Shown here in pieces: positions 10,450 through 18,978 of a stretch of 53,855 bases of DNA. The stretch comes from an uncultured Flavobacteriales bacterium (lineage in GTDB: Bacteria; Bacteroidota; Bacteroidia; Flavobacteriales_E; Vicingaceae). The notes below the pieces were generated by a model that saw nothing but the letters and a program-made list of their open reading frames with translations, was not told the DNA's origin and did not search any database. Position 1 is the first letter of the stretch. The number at the start of each line of letters is the position of its first letter. A program made the position numbers and the translations under genes. The DNA is taken from positions 1-53,855 of the forward strand of contig CAJXMH010000020.1 in the NCBI GenBank assembly GCA_913056345.1, given 5' to 3'.

Positions 10450-11262
10450 ATGAATAAGAAACGAATTCTTTATATCTCGCAAGAGATCACTCCTTACCTT
10501 CCTGAGTCTGAAATAGCAAATATGGGTAGAAACCTTCCTCAAGGCATACAAGAAAAGGGCCGTGAGATCAGAACGTTTATGCCAAAATTTGGCTGTATAA
10601 ACGAAAGGAGAAATCAATTGCATGAAGTGATTCGTTTATCAGGTATGAATTTGATCATTGATGACAATGATCATCCTTTAATTATTAAAGTTGCTTCAAT
10701 TCAGCCTGCCAGAATGCAAGTCTACTTTATTGATAATGAAGATTTTTTCCAGCGAAAAGCTGTTTTAACGGATAAAGAAGGTAAGTTTTTTGAAGACAAT
10801 GATGAACGAGCGATCTTCTTTTGCAGAGGGGTTTTAGAAACAGTAAAAAAATTGGGCTGGGCTCCTGACCTCATTCACTGCCACGGATGGATGACAAGTT
10901 TGATTCCCCTCTATTTGAAAACCTCATACAAGAATGAGCCTCTATTTGAAAACGCTAAAATTGTGACCTCAGTTTACAATGATTGCTTTAAGGGTAGCTT
11001 AGATGAAAGCTTTGCTAAAAAAGCTAAAATGGATGGAGTAAGTGATGAAGACCTTAAGGACTTTGCGGCACCTACACATGATAGTTTATGCAAGGCAGCG
11101 GCGGCGTGGTCTGACGGAGTTATCATAGGTTCAAAAGAAGCAGAAGGGATTGGTAAAGACCTCAGCACTCCCGTTCTTGAATTCCAGGGAGATGATTATT
11201 TAGATGCCTACAATCAATTTTATGATGAAGTTCTCGTTGAAGAAGAAGTGCTTGCAGAGTAA
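10450..11262 (+). CDS. Glycogen/starch synthase N-terminal domain protein (GT5-like, probably not a full synthase)
   Basis: 270 residues resembling only the N-terminal Rossmann half of GlgA: RILYISQEITPYLPESEIANMGRN, IRTFMPKFGCINERR, DLIHCHGWMTSLIPLYLK. Full synthases are about 470 residues with a second GT-B half that binds ADP-glucose; that half is missing, and the KxGGL loop that holds the substrate Lys is replaced by ESEIANMG. Such short proteins are conserved in Bacteroidota beside panC and the DUF4270 gene, as here. Catalytic activity is doubtful; a regulatory or binding role is possible. Family membership is firm, function is not. Confidence 0.82.
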   Translation: MNKKRILYISQEITPYLPESEIANMGRNLPQGIQEKGREIRTFMPKFGCINERRNQLHEVIRLSGMNLIIDDNDHPLIIKVASIQPARMQVYFIDNEDFFQRKAVLTDKEGKFFEDNDERAIFFCRGVLETVKKLGWAPDLIHCHGWMTSLIPLYLKTSYKNEPLFENAKIVTSVYNDCFKGSLDESFAKKAKMDGVSDEDLKDFAAPTHDSLCKAAAAWSDGVIIGSKEAEGIGKDLSTPVLEFQGDDYLDAYNQFYDEVLVEEEVLAE

Positions 11263-11293
11263 ATAGATGAAACAACATACACTCAGAATAAAA

Positions 11294-11327
11294 ATGCGGA
11301 AAGCGTTAATCCTTTCCGCATCTTTTT
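11294..11327 (+). terminator. Intrinsic-terminator-shaped hairpin at the DUF4270 start codon
   Basis: A perfect 10-bp stem (ATGCGGAAAG at 11294-11303 with CTTTCCGCAT at 11312-11321), an 8-nt loop, one C and then six T (11323-11328), with four A before the stem. It lies about 32 nt after the stop of the glycogen-synthase-like gene, where a terminator is expected, yet it also encodes the first codons of the next lipoprotein. Confidence 0.6.
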
Positions 11328-12619
11328 TGGCTTTTCTCACAGCTTGCAAAGATGACGGTGAAGTGAGGCCTGATTTTGCACAGAACACAAATTCTTCTGT
11401 CTATACTGATCAATTAAGCTTGGAGAGTAGAACAGAGCTTAGTGATTCTATTCTAGCTGATAAGGTTTCTACAGGCCTTGTTGGTGCCTACAAAGATTCT
11501 GTTTTTGGCAGCAGCATAGCCTCTATGCACCTTCAGCCACTGATGGCTTCAAACTTCTTGGTTTTTGGCGAAGATGATGAAATGCTGCAAACAGACTCTG
11601 TGGTGCTTAGCTTAAAGTACAATGGTATTCGGGGCGACACCATAGCTCAAACTTTTGAAGTCTTTCGTATCGATGAATTGTTGAGCGTTGACAATAACTA
11701 TTCTTCAGACTATCAAGTAGCAACTTTACCAAATGTACTTGGAAGTAGAACTTTTGTTCCAAATACGAGAGACGACATCTTCATTAAAAGTCCTGACGCC
11801 AATGGTAACATTGACTCGGTGCGTTTGCAGCCTCAATTAAGAATTCGCTTAGACAATGCATTTGGAGACGAGATCTTAGCCCAATCAGGTCAAACAGCTG
11901 TAGCAACCAATGAGGACTTTGTAAATTTCTTAAAGGGTTTTAAAATTAGCCCTCAAACTTCTAGCCTAAACGATAATGAAAAGGCAATTCTTTATTTTGC
12001 CATGACTGACCGAGACACTAAACTCACAATATATTACACTGCAACAGATCTTCAAGGCAATGCAACAAAAAAGACCGTTGATTTTCCTATTAACTCTTCA
12101 AGCGTAAGGTTTAACACCTTTAGTCACGATTTTTCGAGTGGAGCGATCAACCAAAGTTTGCAATCCAATACTTCTGATACGTTACATTCTTACGTACAAG
12201 CTATGTCGGGAGCTAGAACCGTGATCAATTTCTCGACCCTAGACTCCTTGCAACAAAGAAACATAATTGTCAACAAAGCAGAACTAGAACTACCTGTGAT
12301 CAGAGCTAGCTATGCAGATTTTGGAGTAGCAGAGAAGTTAGTTCTAGCTGCTCAAGATGCAAATGGAGAATTGCAGTTTATTCCTGATTTTTTTGAAGGG
12401 CCTTCCTACTTCGGAGGGGAATACGATGCCTTAACCCAAACTTATAAGTTTAACATTAATCGTTACGTTCAAAGTTTAATTAACGGCACTGAAGATAAAA
12501 AAGAGTTGACGGTATTGGTTTCAGGAAGCGCCGTTTCGGCTGAAAGAGCAGTTTTAGGCGCTGCTAGTAATTCAAACCGAAGAATTAAACTAAATTTATA
12601 CTACTCAAATACTCAGTAG
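11294..12619 (+). CDS. DUF4270 family lipoprotein
   Basis: About 441 residues from ATG 11294; an upstream in-frame ATG at 11267 would add nine residues. The 11294 start gives a clean lipoprotein signal (MRKALILSASFLAFLTAC, lipobox Cys18). The body matches the Bacteroidota DUF4270 family: an all-beta protein beginning DFAQNTNSSVYTDQLSLESRT and ending with a VLVSGSA..RAVLGAASNSNRRIKLNLYYS strand. It probably sits in the outer membrane; its function is unknown. It is adjacent to glmS (3-nt gap), a conserved order. The start codon lies inside a terminator-like hairpin, which may limit read-through or initiation. Confidence 0.85.
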   Translation: MRKALILSASFLAFLTACKDDGEVRPDFAQNTNSSVYTDQLSLESRTELSDSILADKVSTGLVGAYKDSVFGSSIASMHLQPLMASNFLVFGEDDEMLQTDSVVLSLKYNGIRGDTIAQTFEVFRIDELLSVDNNYSSDYQVATLPNVLGSRTFVPNTRDDIFIKSPDANGNIDSVRLQPQLRIRLDNAFGDEILAQSGQTAVATNEDFVNFLKGFKISPQTSSLNDNEKAILYFAMTDRDTKLTIYYTATDLQGNATKKTVDFPINSSSVRFNTFSHDFSSGAINQSLQSNTSDTLHSYVQAMSGARTVINFSTLDSLQQRNIIVNKAELELPVIRASYADFGVAEKLVLAAQDANGELQFIPDFFEGPSYFGGEYDALTQTYKFNINRYVQSLINGTEDKKELTVLVSGSAVSAERAVLGAASNSNRRIKLNLYYSNTQ

Positions 12620-12622
12620 ATT

Positions 12623-14464
12623 ATGTGTGGAATAGTAGCTTACGTAGGTAATAAAGAGGCCTACCCAATCATATTGAAAGGCCTTAAAAGGCTTGAATAC
12701 CGAGGCTATGATAGTGCAGGTGTAGCGCTCCTTAATCAAAAGGAGATCTTACTTTACAAAAAGAAAGGTAAGGTAAGCAAGCTTGAGGACTATGCCGCTG
12801 ATAAAGAGAAACAGTCTACCATAGGAATTGGACATACAAGATGGGCCACTCATGGGCCTCCTAATGATGTAAATGCTCATCCACATCTAAGTGGAGATGG
12901 TCGCTATGTTATTATTCACAATGGAATTATAGAAAACTATGATTCCTTGAAAAAAGAATTGATCAATCGGGGTCATGAATTTAAAAGTGATACCGACACT
13001 GAAGTATTGGTTCACCTAATAGAGGACATTTGCCAAAATGAATCCTTATCACTAGAAGATGCAGTTAGAACAGCCTTAAACGAAGTGGTTGGTGCCTATG
13101 CAATAGTGGTAATGGATCGAGAGACACCCGATCAATTAATTGCAGCTAAAAATAGCAGCCCATTGGTTATTGGTGTTGGCGACGAGGATTTCTACCTGGC
13201 ATCAGACGCTACTCCAATTATTGAATACACCAAAAATGTAGTTTACCTTGAGGACGGTCAAATTGCGGTACTGAAAAAAGGCGAAGAGATTAAATTAAGC
13301 AACATTCAAAATCAGACTGTTACTCCTTACATCCAAGAGCTAGAGATGAACCTAGAGGCTATAGAGAAGGGGGGATACGAGCATTTTATGTTGAAGGAGA
13401 TCTACGAACAGCCTCAATCTATAAGAAACAGTACTCTTGGACGATTAAACCTCAAGAATAGCCTGATCACATTAGGTGGGATTGAAGAATTTGAAAGTAA
13501 ATTCTTAAACGCTAACCGCATCATTTTTGTAGCCTGCGGTACCTCATGGCACTCAGCGCTAGTAGGTGAATATATGATAGAAGATGTAGCCAGAATACCA
13601 GTTGAAGTAGAATATGCTTCTGAATTCCGCTACAGAAACCCGATCATAAACGAAAAAGACATTGTAATTGCGATTAGTCAATCAGGAGAAACTGCTGATA
13701 CATTGGCAGCCCTAGAAATAGCGAAGAAAAAGGGGGCTACCATTTATGGTATTTGCAATGTAGTGGGAAGCAGTATAGCACGGGCTACAGATGCAGGCTC
13801 TTACACGCATGCTGGGCCTGAAATAGGAGTTGCGTCAACTAAAGCGTTTACTGCTCAGATTACTATCTTAGCCTTAATGGCTCTTTCTTTGGCTAATAAA
13901 AAAGGGAGTATTGCCAAAAGTCGCTACCACAATTTGCTTAGTCAATTAAATCAAATTCCCGAATTAGTTGAAAAAGCTTTAGAGACTAACGATCAAGTAA
14001 AATATATTGCTGACTTGTATCAAAATGCTAAAAACTTCTTGTACTTAGGAAGGGGGTACAACTTCCCTGTAGCTCTTGAAGGAGCTCTAAAGCTTAAAGA
14101 GATCTCCTATATCCACGCTGAAGGTTATCCTGCAGCAGAAATGAAACATGGGCCAATCGCCTTAATTGATGAGGAAATGCCCGTAGTTGCAATAGCCACA
14201 AGAAAAGGAAGCTACGAAAAGGTTGTAAGTAATATTCAAGAGGTTAAGGCACGTGACGGTAAGATCATCGCTATTGTAACTGAGGGCGATACCACAGTAA
14301 GAGAAATGGCAGACCATGTAATCGAAATTCCAGAAACTGATGAGTTCTTAGATCCTTTGATTACTGTTATTCCTCTGCAGCTTCTTTCTTACCATGTAGC
14401 TGTTATGAGAGACTGTAATGTAGATCAGCCACGTAACTTAGCTAAATCTGTAACCGTAGAGTAG
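12623..14464 (+). CDS. glmS: Glutamine--fructose-6-phosphate aminotransferase (isomerizing)
   Basis: 613 residues, full length. The N-terminal nucleophile Cys2 (MCGIVAYVG) belongs to the class II glutaminase domain, which also shows GHTRWATHG and HNGIIENY. Two SIS sugar-isomerase domains follow (FVACGTSWHSALVGEY, AISQSGETADTLAAL, GRGYNFPVALEGALKLKEISYIHAE), and the conserved C-terminus is DQPRNLAKSVTVE. It makes glucosamine 6-phosphate, the entry step to UDP-GlcNAc for peptidoglycan and lipid A. No glmS-ribozyme-like structure was recognised upstream. It follows the DUF4270 gene after 3 nt. Confidence 0.97.
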   Translation: MCGIVAYVGNKEAYPIILKGLKRLEYRGYDSAGVALLNQKEILLYKKKGKVSKLEDYAADKEKQSTIGIGHTRWATHGPPNDVNAHPHLSGDGRYVIIHNGIIENYDSLKKELINRGHEFKSDTDTEVLVHLIEDICQNESLSLEDAVRTALNEVVGAYAIVVMDRETPDQLIAAKNSSPLVIGVGDEDFYLASDATPIIEYTKNVVYLEDGQIAVLKKGEEIKLSNIQNQTVTPYIQELEMNLEAIEKGGYEHFMLKEIYEQPQSIRNSTLGRLNLKNSLITLGGIEEFESKFLNANRIIFVACGTSWHSALVGEYMIEDVARIPVEVEYASEFRYRNPIINEKDIVIAISQSGETADTLAALEIAKKKGATIYGICNVVGSSIARATDAGSYTHAGPEIGVASTKAFTAQITILALMALSLANKKGSIAKSRYHNLLSQLNQIPELVEKALETNDQVKYIADLYQNAKNFLYLGRGYNFPVALEGALKLKEISYIHAEGYPAAEMKHGPIALIDEEMPVVAIATRKGSYEKVVSNIQEVKARDGKIIAIVTEGDTTVREMADHVIEIPETDEFLDPLITVIPLQLLSYHVAVMRDCNVDQPRNLAKSVTVE

Positions 14465-14465
14465 A

Positions 14466-14849
14466 CTACTTCAGCCACATAAATACCCTGTTAGAATTAC
14501 GATACCGCTCTACATCAGGACTTGAGACAATTGCAATAAAATCTGCTAAAGGTAAGATCCCCAATCCTCCACCAAGAGTAAGAGAATAAATTACAGGAAC
14601 GTTGGGGCTGGTGCCTAAGTAAATTCGGTGTACTCCAAAATGACCTAGAAGAATGCTTAGTAAAGCGGCCTTCAGCTTGACTCTTTTCGGTTTCTCGGTA
14701 ACAGAATCTTGCGAAAAAGAGACTTCTATTCCACCTAGCTTTACATCTATAGTGCTAGAAAAAGAAGGGCTTGCCTGATCTTGTGCGTAAACACAATTCG
14801 AGACAAGCCCAATTATTATTAATGCTAAAATATTAAGCTTTAGCTTCAT
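14466..14849 (-). CDS. Exported TM2-domain protein
   Basis: 127 residues: a signal peptide ([23 protein letters not shown]), a short polar region, then a TM2 domain with two membrane helices and the family turn [12 protein letters not shown] ... [18 protein letters not shown]2 proteins are small membrane proteins of unknown biochemical role. The gene overlaps the end of sod by 17 nt and is probably co-transcribed with it. Its stop (TAG) lies one base from the convergent glmS stop. Confidence 0.8.
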   Translation of the reverse strand: MKLKLNILALIIIGLVSNCVYAQDQASPSFSSTIDVKLGGIEVSFSQDSVTEKPKRVKLKAALLSILLGHFGVHRIYLGTSPNVPVIYSLTLGGGLGILPLADFIAIVSSPDVERYRNSNRVFMWLK

Positions 14850-15441
14850 TTAGCTTTTCTGATACTTTATTCCAGTCGATCACATTAAAGAAAGCTTGGA
14901 TGTAATCAGGTCTTCTATTTTGATAATTCAAGTAATAAGCATGTTCCCACACATCAATCCCTAAAATTGGTGTTCCGTCACATCCTGCAACATCCATTAG
15001 CGGATTATCTTGGTTTGGAGTTGAACAAACTTCTAATTTACCATTGGTGTAGCACAACCATGCCCAGCCAGATCCAAATTGAGTAGCAGCAGCCTTGGCA
15101 AATTCTTCTTTAAAAGCTTCAAAAGAGCCAAAAGCTTCATCAATCATGCTAGCAAGCTCACCTGATGGTAATCCACCACCGTTTGGTGACATTATTTCCC
15201 AAAAAAGACGGTGATTGTAATATCCGCCACCGTTGTTTCTGATTCCAGCTGAGTGATTTGAAATGTTTTTTAGGATAGATTCAATGCTTTCGTTTTCAAG
15301 CTCAGTTCCTTCAACTGCAGCATTTAATTTTGTAGTATACCCATTGTGATGTTTAGAATGGTGAATCTCCATGGTTCTTGCATCAATATGGGGTTCTAAA
15401 GCATTGTACTCATAATTTAATTCAGGTAATTCAAACGCCAT
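14833..15441 (-). CDS. sodA: Superoxide dismutase (Mn/Fe family)
   Basis: 202 residues, full length. The metal ligands are recognisable: His in the N-terminal [12 protein letters not shown], His in [11 protein letters not shown], and Asp/His in [20 protein letters not shown]. The Gln in TPNQDNPLM and the Gly-rich NNGGGYYNH favour the Mn (or cambialistic) subtype, but metal choice cannot be fixed from sequence. It is cytoplasmic, with no signal peptide. A perfect -7 box (TACTTTTG, minus strand) lies 35 nt upstream. Confidence 0.95.
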   Translation of the reverse strand: MAFELPELNYEYNALEPHIDARTMEIHHSKHHNGYTTKLNAAVEGTELENESIESILKNISNHSAGIRNNGGGYYNHRLFWEIMSPNGGGLPSGELASMIDEAFGSFEAFKEEFAKAAATQFGSGWAWLCYTNGKLEVCSTPNQDNPLMDVAGCDGTPILGIDVWEHAYYLNYQNRRPDYIQAFFNVIDWNKVSEKLNEAKA

Positions 15442-15476
15442 TTTGTTTGGTTTTAAAGGTTTAAAATAGATTTATT

Positions 15477-15484
15477 CAAAAGTA
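15477..15484 (-). promoter_or_regulatory. -7 promoter element of sod
   Basis: On the minus strand this reads TACTTTTG, a perfect TAnnTTTG, 35 nt upstream of the sod ATG. No TTG stands at the usual distance upstream, so only the -7 part is supported. Confidence 0.4.
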
Positions 15485-15528
15485 ATATTTCCATTACAGT
15501 TAATAAATTATACAACTAAAAGTCTCAC

Positions 15529-15562
15529 TTGTTTCAGCATTGCACATTCTTTTTTACTTTTG
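15529..15562 (+). promoter_or_regulatory. Promoter of the acidic lipoprotein gene
   Basis: TTG at 15529-15531 and TACTTTTG at 15555-15562, with a 23-nt spacer slightly longer than usual. The ATG follows at 15585. The same -7 octamer is used by the divergent sod promoter in this 143-nt gap. Confidence 0.45.
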
Positions 15563-15584
15563 GCATGAATTTAACAACAAAAAA

Positions 15585-15872
15585 ATGAAAAAACTATTTA
15601 CACTATTGGTAGTGGCAGGAATGTTCACCTTTACTGCTTGTGACCAAGCCGAAAAAAAAGAAACCAACACCGAAGCGGAGGCGCAAGAAATGATGGAAGA
15701 AATGGATGAAAAAACCGAAGAGGTTAGTGATGCTGCTGATGAAGCAGCAGACGAGGCCGCTGATGAAATGGAAGAAGCAGCTGATGAAGCTGAAGAAGCT
15801 GTTGAAGAAGCAGGTGACGCAGTTGAAGAAGCTACGGATACGCTTAAGTCAAACGCTGAAGAAGCAATGTAA
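15585..15872 (+). CDS. Small Glu/Ala-rich lipoprotein
   Basis: 95 residues from ATG 15585; the frame is open 45 nt further upstream, but this ATG gives the lipoprotein signal MKKLFTLLVVAGMFTFTAC. After the lipobox Cys the mature part is almost entirely Glu, Asp, Ala and Met in loose AADEAADE and EEAVEEAGD repeats, predicted as one long helix or coiled coil. Comparable acidic lipoproteins are common in Bacteroidota; the function is unknown. It is expressed from its own promoter and ends at a strong hairpin shared with the convergent protease gene. Confidence 0.75.
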   Translation: MKKLFTLLVVAGMFTFTACDQAEKKETNTEAEAQEMMEEMDEKTEEVSDAADEAADEAADEMEEAADEAEEAVEEAGDAVEEATDTLKSNAEEAM

Positions 15873-15889
15873 TCCAATCTTTGATATTG

Positions 15890-15923
15890 AAAAGCCCTTG
15901 ACTATTAGTTAAGGGCTTTTTTT
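15890..15923. terminator. Bidirectional intrinsic terminator
   Basis: A 10-bp stem AAAAGCCCTT (15890-15899) and AAGGGCTTTT (15911-15920) with an 11-nt loop and T-runs on both sides. It separates the acidic lipoprotein (+) from the S41 protease (-) and covers the last codons and stop of the protease. Confidence 0.8.
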
Positions 15924-17533
15924 GTATCCAACAAATTCGCCGCTTTCTGCACTATATCATCTTCCTCATTCATAACCTCAAAGAAAGTATTACTTCCAAA
16001 AAGATTTCTCCCAATTGCAGCTTTTAATCTATTGATTATAAGGCCTTCTGCTACTCTAGCTCCGTCCTTATCATAATTGATTCCCTTTTCTTCAGCATAA
16101 GCATAGAATTCTTTTAAAATTTGGGGACTAACTGTGAATTGATCTGAGAAACTCTCCTCAACAAATTGATCTATCAGGCTTTCACGGTTTCGATCAACAT
16201 AATCAAAACCAAAATAGTAAAACATACCCTGGTAATTTAACTTGCCGAAATAAACTGATGTGCTTGAAGTATCAATTGGAACAAAGTAATCAGGCATAAT
16301 TCCTCCACCTCCATAAACAACTTTACCTTGAGGGGTGAAAAACTTTAAAGAATCGGGAAAGTCTATACTGTCCAAACTCAATAGTTCACCATTTGAGTAG
16401 CGCTGGTATGCTTCACTGTTGTAAGCATCAAGCCCATCATCATAGGGTTTTTGGATACTTCTGCCGGTTGGGGTATAATAACGTGCAACGGTGAGCCTCA
16501 TGGCCGATCCATCAGGCCACTGTACTCCTTCTTGCACGAGACCTTTTCCGAAAGACCTTCTTCCAACTATATAGCCAAGGTCGTTATCTTGCAAAGCGCC
16601 AGCAACAATCTCACTAGCTGATGCAGAACCTTCATTGATCAAAACAGCAACTTCAGTATCTTCAAGCTGCCCTTTAGTTGTTGCCAAAAACTCTTTTCTT
16701 TCTCTAGATTTTCCTTTGGTGTAAACAATCAATTCACCTTCTTCCAAAAACTCATCTGCAATATCAGTAGCTGAATTCAAATAACCTCCGCCATTGTTCC
16801 TCAAATCTAAGATCAAGGCCCTCATTCCTCTATCTTTAAGATCACTGGCCGCTTCCATAAACTCTTCATGTGTATTTCTGGCAAAGCGAATAACTTTTAT
16901 ATAACCGACCTCATCATTTACCATGTAGGAAGCTTCTACAGAGTGTAAGGGTATTTCGTCACGCTTTATCTTAAAATCGAGTAGTTCGGTTTGCTGATCT
17001 CGATAGATACTCACCCTAACCTTAGATCCTTTGGGCCCTTTAAGCAATTTGACAACTCTGGTGTTATTGATAGTTTCACCAGTTATGTCTTCCCCTTCAA
17101 CTTTGACAATTCGATCGCCGGCCTGAATGCCAAGCTTTTCCGAGGGGCCACCTGCCAAAGCACGCACCACTACTACGGTATCTTCTTGAATTCTAAATTC
17201 AATACCAATGCCCTCAAAGTTTCCTTCTAAAGGGTCGTTCACTTGGTTGTACTCGCTTTTCGGAATGTAATAGGAATGAGGATCTAAGTTCTGAAGAATC
17301 TCATTAATGGTTTCTTCTACTATAATTTGCTCTTTAATAGTATCAACATAATCAGATTTAATGTAACTGATTACTTGATTGAGCTTATCATTTTCAGAGA
17401 AGGCATTTTTAGAAAAGATAACCTTGCTTGGCTTTTCTGAACCAGCCATGAACTTCCCTATTAATATTCCTGCAGCAAGCACCAAGGCTATTACCAAGGG
17501 CATTAAAATTATTACACCTCTATTCTTTCTCAT
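15905..17533 (-). CDS. C-terminal processing peptidase (S41 family)
   Basis: 542 residues: an N-terminal membrane anchor (residues 9-27), a PDZ domain (about 95-180, GIGIEFR ... GGPSEKLGIQAGDRI) and the S41 protease domain. The Ser-Lys dyad is probably Ser305 in NEGSASASEIVAGAL and Lys330 in GRRSFGKGLVQ; the spacing of 25 matches Prc/CtpA. A C-terminal extension of about 150 residues is typical of Bacteroidota members. It acts in the periplasm and trims protein C-termini. It overlaps the dCMP deaminase gene by 14 nt, so the two are co-transcribed. Confidence 0.93.
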   Translation of the reverse strand: MRKNRGVIILMPLVIALVLAAGILIGKFMAGSEKPSKVIFSKNAFSENDKLNQVISYIKSDYVDTIKEQIIVEETINEILQNLDPHSYYIPKSEYNQVNDPLEGNFEGIGIEFRIQEDTVVVVRALAGGPSEKLGIQAGDRIVKVEGEDITGETINNTRVVKLLKGPKGSKVRVSIYRDQQTELLDFKIKRDEIPLHSVEASYMVNDEVGYIKVIRFARNTHEEFMEAASDLKDRGMRALILDLRNNGGGYLNSATDIADEFLEEGELIVYTKGKSRERKEFLATTKGQLEDTEVAVLINEGSASASEIVAGALQDNDLGYIVGRRSFGKGLVQEGVQWPDGSAMRLTVARYYTPTGRSIQKPYDDGLDAYNSEAYQRYSNGELLSLDSIDFPDSLKFFTPQGKVVYGGGGIMPDYFVPIDTSSTSVYFGKLNYQGMFYYFGFDYVDRNRESLIDQFVEESFSDQFTVSPQILKEFYAYAEEKGINYDKDGARVAEGLIINRLKAAIGRNLFGSNTFFEVMNEEDDIVQKAANLLDTKKALN

Positions 17534-17972
17534 CTAAATCTGCTATTTGCTCAACCTCAACTCCGGCTTGTTTCAAAAATTTTATTCCAGAATCATCCTT
17601 GTAGGATTTTATGTATACTACCCTTTTAATTCCTGATTGCAAGACCAATTTACTACACTCTTTACAAGGAGATAATGTAATGTAAAGCGTTGCTCCATTT
17701 GAATTGTTCGTTGATTTAGCAACTTTCATAATGGCATTCGCCTCAGCATGAAGCACGTACCAAAGGGTTTTTTCATTTTCATCTTCACAGCAATTGTCAA
17801 ATCCTGTAGGTGTACCATTGTATCCGTCAGAAATAATCATGCTATCCTTTACGATTAAAGCTCCTACCTGTTTTCGCTTACAATGAGATAACCTACCCCA
17901 CTGCAAGGCCATACGCAAATAGGCTTTATCGTAGCGAAGTTGTTTGGCTTTACTTTCGTAACTAATCTTCAT
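17520..17972 (-). CDS. dCMP deaminase family protein (cytidine/deoxycytidylate deaminase zinc-binding)
   Basis: 150 residues with the zinc site HAEANAIM (His and catalytic Glu) and PCKECSKL (two Cys), plus ISDGYNGTPTGFDNCCE, which is typical of deoxycytidylate deaminases (ComEB-like). It converts dCMP to dUMP for thymidylate synthesis. The start ATG shares a base with the purN stop and the gene runs into the protease gene with overlap. ComEB-like competence roles are possible but dCMP deaminase is the simpler reading. Confidence 0.88.
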   Translation of the reverse strand: MKISYESKAKQLRYDKAYLRMALQWGRLSHCKRKQVGALIVKDSMIISDGYNGTPTGFDNCCEDENEKTLWYVLHAEANAIMKVAKSTNNSNGATLYITLSPCKECSKLVLQSGIKRVVYIKSYKDDSGIKFLKQAGVEVEQIADLDEKE

Positions 17973-18550
17973 TAGATTGCTTCTTGATTTATTTGTTGTT
18001 CAATTACTTTAGGGTAATAATGATGTTCTAGCTTTTGTATTTTTTGTCTTAAAGAAAATACATCTTCCTTTTCTTCCAAATTACAACTAAATTGGGCTAT
18101 TAACTTACCTTGGTCAAACTCTTCATTCACCAAGTGAATACTAATTCCACTTTCTGAATCTCTGTTTTCTATAACCGCCTCATGTACCCTTGATCCATAC
18201 ATGCCTTTGCCCCCATATTTCGGTAAAAGCGAAGGATGCAAATTGATAATCCTTTCAGGATAAGAACGAATCAGGCGAAGGGGTATTTTTCTCAAAAAGC
18301 CAGCTAAAACAATCCAATCTACCTTCTGCAAGAGCAGGAAGTCCAATAGTTTTGTACCATCCTGAATTTCTTGATTGCTAAAAAGCCTAAACGGCACACC
18401 ATATTCTTCCGCTACTTTCAATACACCCGCATCGGCTTGATTGCAAATCAAGCAAACAACCTTAATCCTGGTGACATTTTTATTAAAATGCTTGATTATT
18501 TTTTCTGCGTTGCTTCCTTTGCCTGAAGCAAAAATTGATAGATTGATCAT
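17972..18550 (-). CDS. purN: Phosphoribosylglycinamide formyltransferase
   Basis: 192 residues with an N-terminal ASGKGSNAEKII nucleotide loop, the catalytic Asn/His in IINLHPSLLPKYGGKGMYG and Asp in HLVNEEFDQGKLIAQ. It uses 10-formyl-tetrahydrofolate to formylate GAR, step 3 of purine synthesis. It is the first gene of the purN-dCMP deaminase-protease transcript and is divergent from acpP. Confidence 0.95.
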   Translation of the reverse strand: MINLSIFASGKGSNAEKIIKHFNKNVTRIKVVCLICNQADAGVLKVAEEYGVPFRLFSNQEIQDGTKLLDFLLLQKVDWIVLAGFLRKIPLRLIRSYPERIINLHPSLLPKYGGKGMYGSRVHEAVIENRDSESGISIHLVNEEFDQGKLIAQFSCNLEEKEDVFSLRQKIQKLEHHYYPKVIEQQINQEAI

Positions 18551-18566
18551 AATTTCAACTAGCTTT

Positions 18567-18574
18567 CAAAATTA
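18567..18574 (-). promoter_or_regulatory. -7 promoter element of purN
   Basis: The minus strand reads TAATTTTG (perfect TAnnTTTG), 16 nt upstream of the purN ATG. A TTG lies 16 nt further upstream (18591-18593), a shorter spacer than usual. Confidence 0.35.
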
Positions 18575-18670
18575 GTTTTTATTCAATATCCAATTTAAGA
18601 AGAGTTAGCTTTTACTAAATCACTTCTAATCAGAATGAGTAGTGCAATTGAAAGGAAGTGAAAATAAATT

Positions 18671-18700
18671 TTGAAATTGCGTTAATAACGATTTTCTTTG
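18671..18700 (+). promoter_or_regulatory. Promoter of the acpP-fabF-rnc transcript
   Basis: TTG at 18671-18673, a 19-nt spacer and TTTCTTTG at 18693-18700 (one mismatch to TAnnTTTG). It lies 24 nt before the acpP ATG. Confidence 0.45.
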
Positions 18701-18724
18701 CACCTTAAATCAAAATCAAAAACA

Positions 18725-18961
18725 ATGGCAGATACAGCATCAAGAGTAAAAGCAATTATCGTAGATAAATTAGGAGTAGAAGAAAGTGAAGTAACTCCTG
18801 AAGCAAGCTTTACTAATGACTTAGGAGCTGATTCATTAGATACAGTTGAGTTAATCATGGAATTCGAGAAAGAATTCAACATTGCCATCCCTGACGATCA
18901 AGCTGAAAAAATTGCTAGCGTAGGCGACGCAATTAGTTACATTGAAGAGAATACCAAGTAA
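18725..18961 (+). CDS. acpP: Acyl carrier protein
   Basis: 78 residues from ATG 18725 ([11 protein letters not shown]); nine upstream in-frame residues are rejected because the normal ACP N-terminus starts here. The phosphopantetheine serine is in [14 protein letters not shown]. The protein is small and acidic. It carries acyl chains in type II fatty acid synthesis and is followed by fabF 17 nt later. Confidence 0.97.
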   Translation: MADTASRVKAIIVDKLGVEESEVTPEASFTNDLGADSLDTVELIMEFEKEFNIAIPDDQAEKIASVGDAISYIEENTK

Positions 18962-18978
18962 TAAATCCTTCTCTCCGG

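Noticed and set aside
12400-12623. glmS ribozyme or riboswitch upstream of glmS
   Set aside because: The upstream sequence is the DUF4270 coding region, with a 3-nt gap and no recognisable ribozyme core.
15554-15912. Other-frame readings of the acidic lipoprotein (Ser/Ala-rich or Lys-rich proteins)
   Set aside because: They are shadows of the GAA/GCT repeats in the real gene and have no start context.
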